Source: Gemmatimonadetes bacterium SCN 70-22
GTDB lineage: Bacteria > Gemmatimonadota > Gemmatimonadetes > Gemmatimonadales > Gemmatimonadaceae
Reading direction: 5' to 3'
NCBI GenBank assembly: GCA_001724275.1
Contig: MEDZ01000039.1
Span: 1 to 32,484 of the forward strand
Length of the DNA stretch: 32,484 bases
Position numbers and translations under genes: made by a program. This document shows positions 32,301 to 32,484 of this stretch, one piece after another; the stretch's first letter is position 1; the number at the start of each line of letters is the position of its first letter. The notes under the pieces were generated by a model. It made no database searches and was not told the DNA's origin. It saw only the letters and a program-made list of their open reading frames with translations.

Positions 32301-32484
32301 GATGTGCGCGGCGCGTGACGCCGACGCCGGCTCGCTCCCCGCCGACACGCTCCCCGCCGGCACGGTGCTCGTCGGGAAGAAGAAGGACAAGGTGGTGTCG
32401 CTCCCCCTGGGACCGGTCGGCGACGCGCGCCGGCTCCTGCACGCGCTGGTCTCCGCCTACCGCGAGGGGCATGCGGCCCCGCTC
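29389..32484 (+). CDS. recC: RecC, exodeoxyribonuclease V gamma subunit (3' end outside window)
   Basis: An open frame runs from the ATG at 29389 to the window edge (1032 codons, no stop). The start matches RecC: L-V-T-S-P-N-L-A, V-I-V-V-Q-S-Q-G-M-R-R-W-L, then L-P-F-P-A-S-F. Further landmarks are the F-G-V-S-T-L-P-P-V-F segment (about residues 218-230) and V-V-G-L-D-D-G-V-F-P-R-R (about 622-635). RecC lacks catalytic residues; it splits DNA strands and scans for Chi in the RecBCD helicase-nuclease that repairs double-strand breaks. E. coli RecC has 1122 residues, so roughly 100 residues are missing beyond the edge. A Pro/Ala/Val/Ser repeat insert (about 773-805) is unusual. recB and recD would be expected downstream. 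Confidence 0.9.
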   Translation, partial: MPLHLVTSPNLAPLFDHFAESLAHAPLPPRESEVIVVQSQGMRRWLTLQLADRFGCAGSLSLPFPASFARDLGERLSPERPPRDDRDPFSRDALAWRIDALLAALPQGDDTFAPLRAYLRGSDGRAPIDERARFGLAAQVAARFDDYQMFRADILREWEAGRDTPPDHPHARWQAALWRTLCADVGDGALHLAARMRRMIDTLDGTLPATLPRRITVFGVSTLPPVFVELLVALARHVPVTIYSAALAPEAPHPLAATFGSQSREFLLALARLGARITPLPAHGAKGDGILATLQRELGANDAGASALTLSAGDPSLRIHDAHGQLRQVEIIRDQLLAALAADPTLRPHDIILLVPDAAEWAPIVDAVFGVRADDTPRIPYRIADRPLRRTEPAAEALLRLLALEGGRFERSEVLAFLTHALARQAAGLTEGEVEALEALIDRANVRWGYDDKSREALGLPRYEDASWRAGLDRLLLGTAVGRLDDPVLGVLPEAGDTAGEPEILATFAEWVDALHATIAGWRAARTLADWSAALLATVERFLVAGDVAEQQTVLALTASVRRLSALQEVARYGSLVPFAVVRDWLEGELDDDGFGSGFLQGGMTVAALKPMRSLPFRVIAVVGLDDGVFPRRERRSAFDLLEHSRREGDRDLRSDDRQLFLDLLLAAQDRLILAYSGRAVSDNSPRAPSVVIDELLDHLDRRTSGAAREALVVAHPLQPFSPKYFAPDRDPRLVTYSRAHASAAQATTRQRDGDLPFVTGAIAPTLPIETPVAPFVAPSVAPSVAPSVAPSAATPITTPIPPAAPAATAPARLELTLDDLVACWENPSRFFCTRVLRLTLPGDDAGVADEEMFEPSPLDQGSVRAKMLASALGGERDAERERRRLVANGALPPQALGSAWHGKLWEQVDEVLTQLPPNHTRQDPVAFAIDGEGWRLTGRINGIRDGRRYVVRAGQVGPGHRIRAWVEHVAMCAARDADAGSLPADTLPAGTVLVGKKKDKVVSLPLGPVGDARRLLHALVSAYREGHAAPL
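31705..31764 (+). repeat. Five 12-bp tandem repeats in recC coding Val-Ala-Pro-Ser
   Basis: Five consecutive 12-base units of the form gtcgcgccgtcc lie at 31705-31764; the first two differ by one or two bases and the last three are identical. They encode (Val-Ala-Pro-Ser/Phe)5, followed by more Pro/Thr/Ala-rich linker before the C-terminal region. The number of copies can vary without breaking the frame. Confidence 0.85.

Overview
This 32.5 kb window is very GC-rich, compact chromosomal DNA from a Gram-negative bacterium. Many products carry signal peptides or lipoboxes, and two outer-membrane barrel proteins end in a terminal Phe. The mix of BNR/sortilin-type beta-propellers, secreted peptide and amide hydrolases, a GDCCVxC protein, a TRL-like lipoprotein and an arginase/ornithine cyclodeaminase pair fits Gemmatimonadota best. 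That assignment is inference; no rRNA or other marker gene is present. I saw no tRNA, CRISPR array, insertion sequence or phage gene.

Layout. 0-2 kb: a beta-barrel protein and a secreted protein of unknown function. 2-5.4 kb (minus strand): a large secreted BNR/sortilin-like propeller protein, separated from the previous gene by a perfect inverted repeat. 5.7-6.3 kb: the remnant of an APC-family amino-acid permease that has lost most of its membrane segments. 6.4-7.0 kb (minus): a YbjN-like protein with a basic tail, divergent from the next block. 7.2-14.6 kb (plus): exported hydrolases (beta-lactamase-fold serine hydrolase, M28 aminopeptidase, M19 dipeptidase, penicillin-acylase-type Ntn hydrolase) with a small GDCCVxC protein between the last two. 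Together these could degrade peptides and amides outside the cytoplasm.

14.7-21.6 kb: an envelope island whose codon use looks more relaxed than its neighbours. It holds an SH3 protein and a beta-barrel protein in one frame separated by a TGA, a TRL-like lipoprotein, and a tightly coupled four-gene operon: an Ig-like lipoprotein ending in a cohesin-like domain, a second cohesin-like lipoprotein, an IPT/TIG lipoprotein, and a secreted propeller ending in a two-loop type I dockerin. I read this as a minimal cohesin-dockerin surface-display system that does not look like a cellulosome. It is one of the two most interesting loci here.

21.7-26.4 kb: arginase, a TIGR00300-type ornithine cyclodeaminase, and a dimethylglycine/sarcosine dehydrogenase-like flavoprotein. 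The first two would convert arginine to proline via ornithine. 26.4-29.1 kb (minus): two coupled ATP-grasp ligase-like genes, the second fused to a complete SET methyltransferase domain. This is the other standout locus. 29.4 kb to the end: recC, cut by the window edge.
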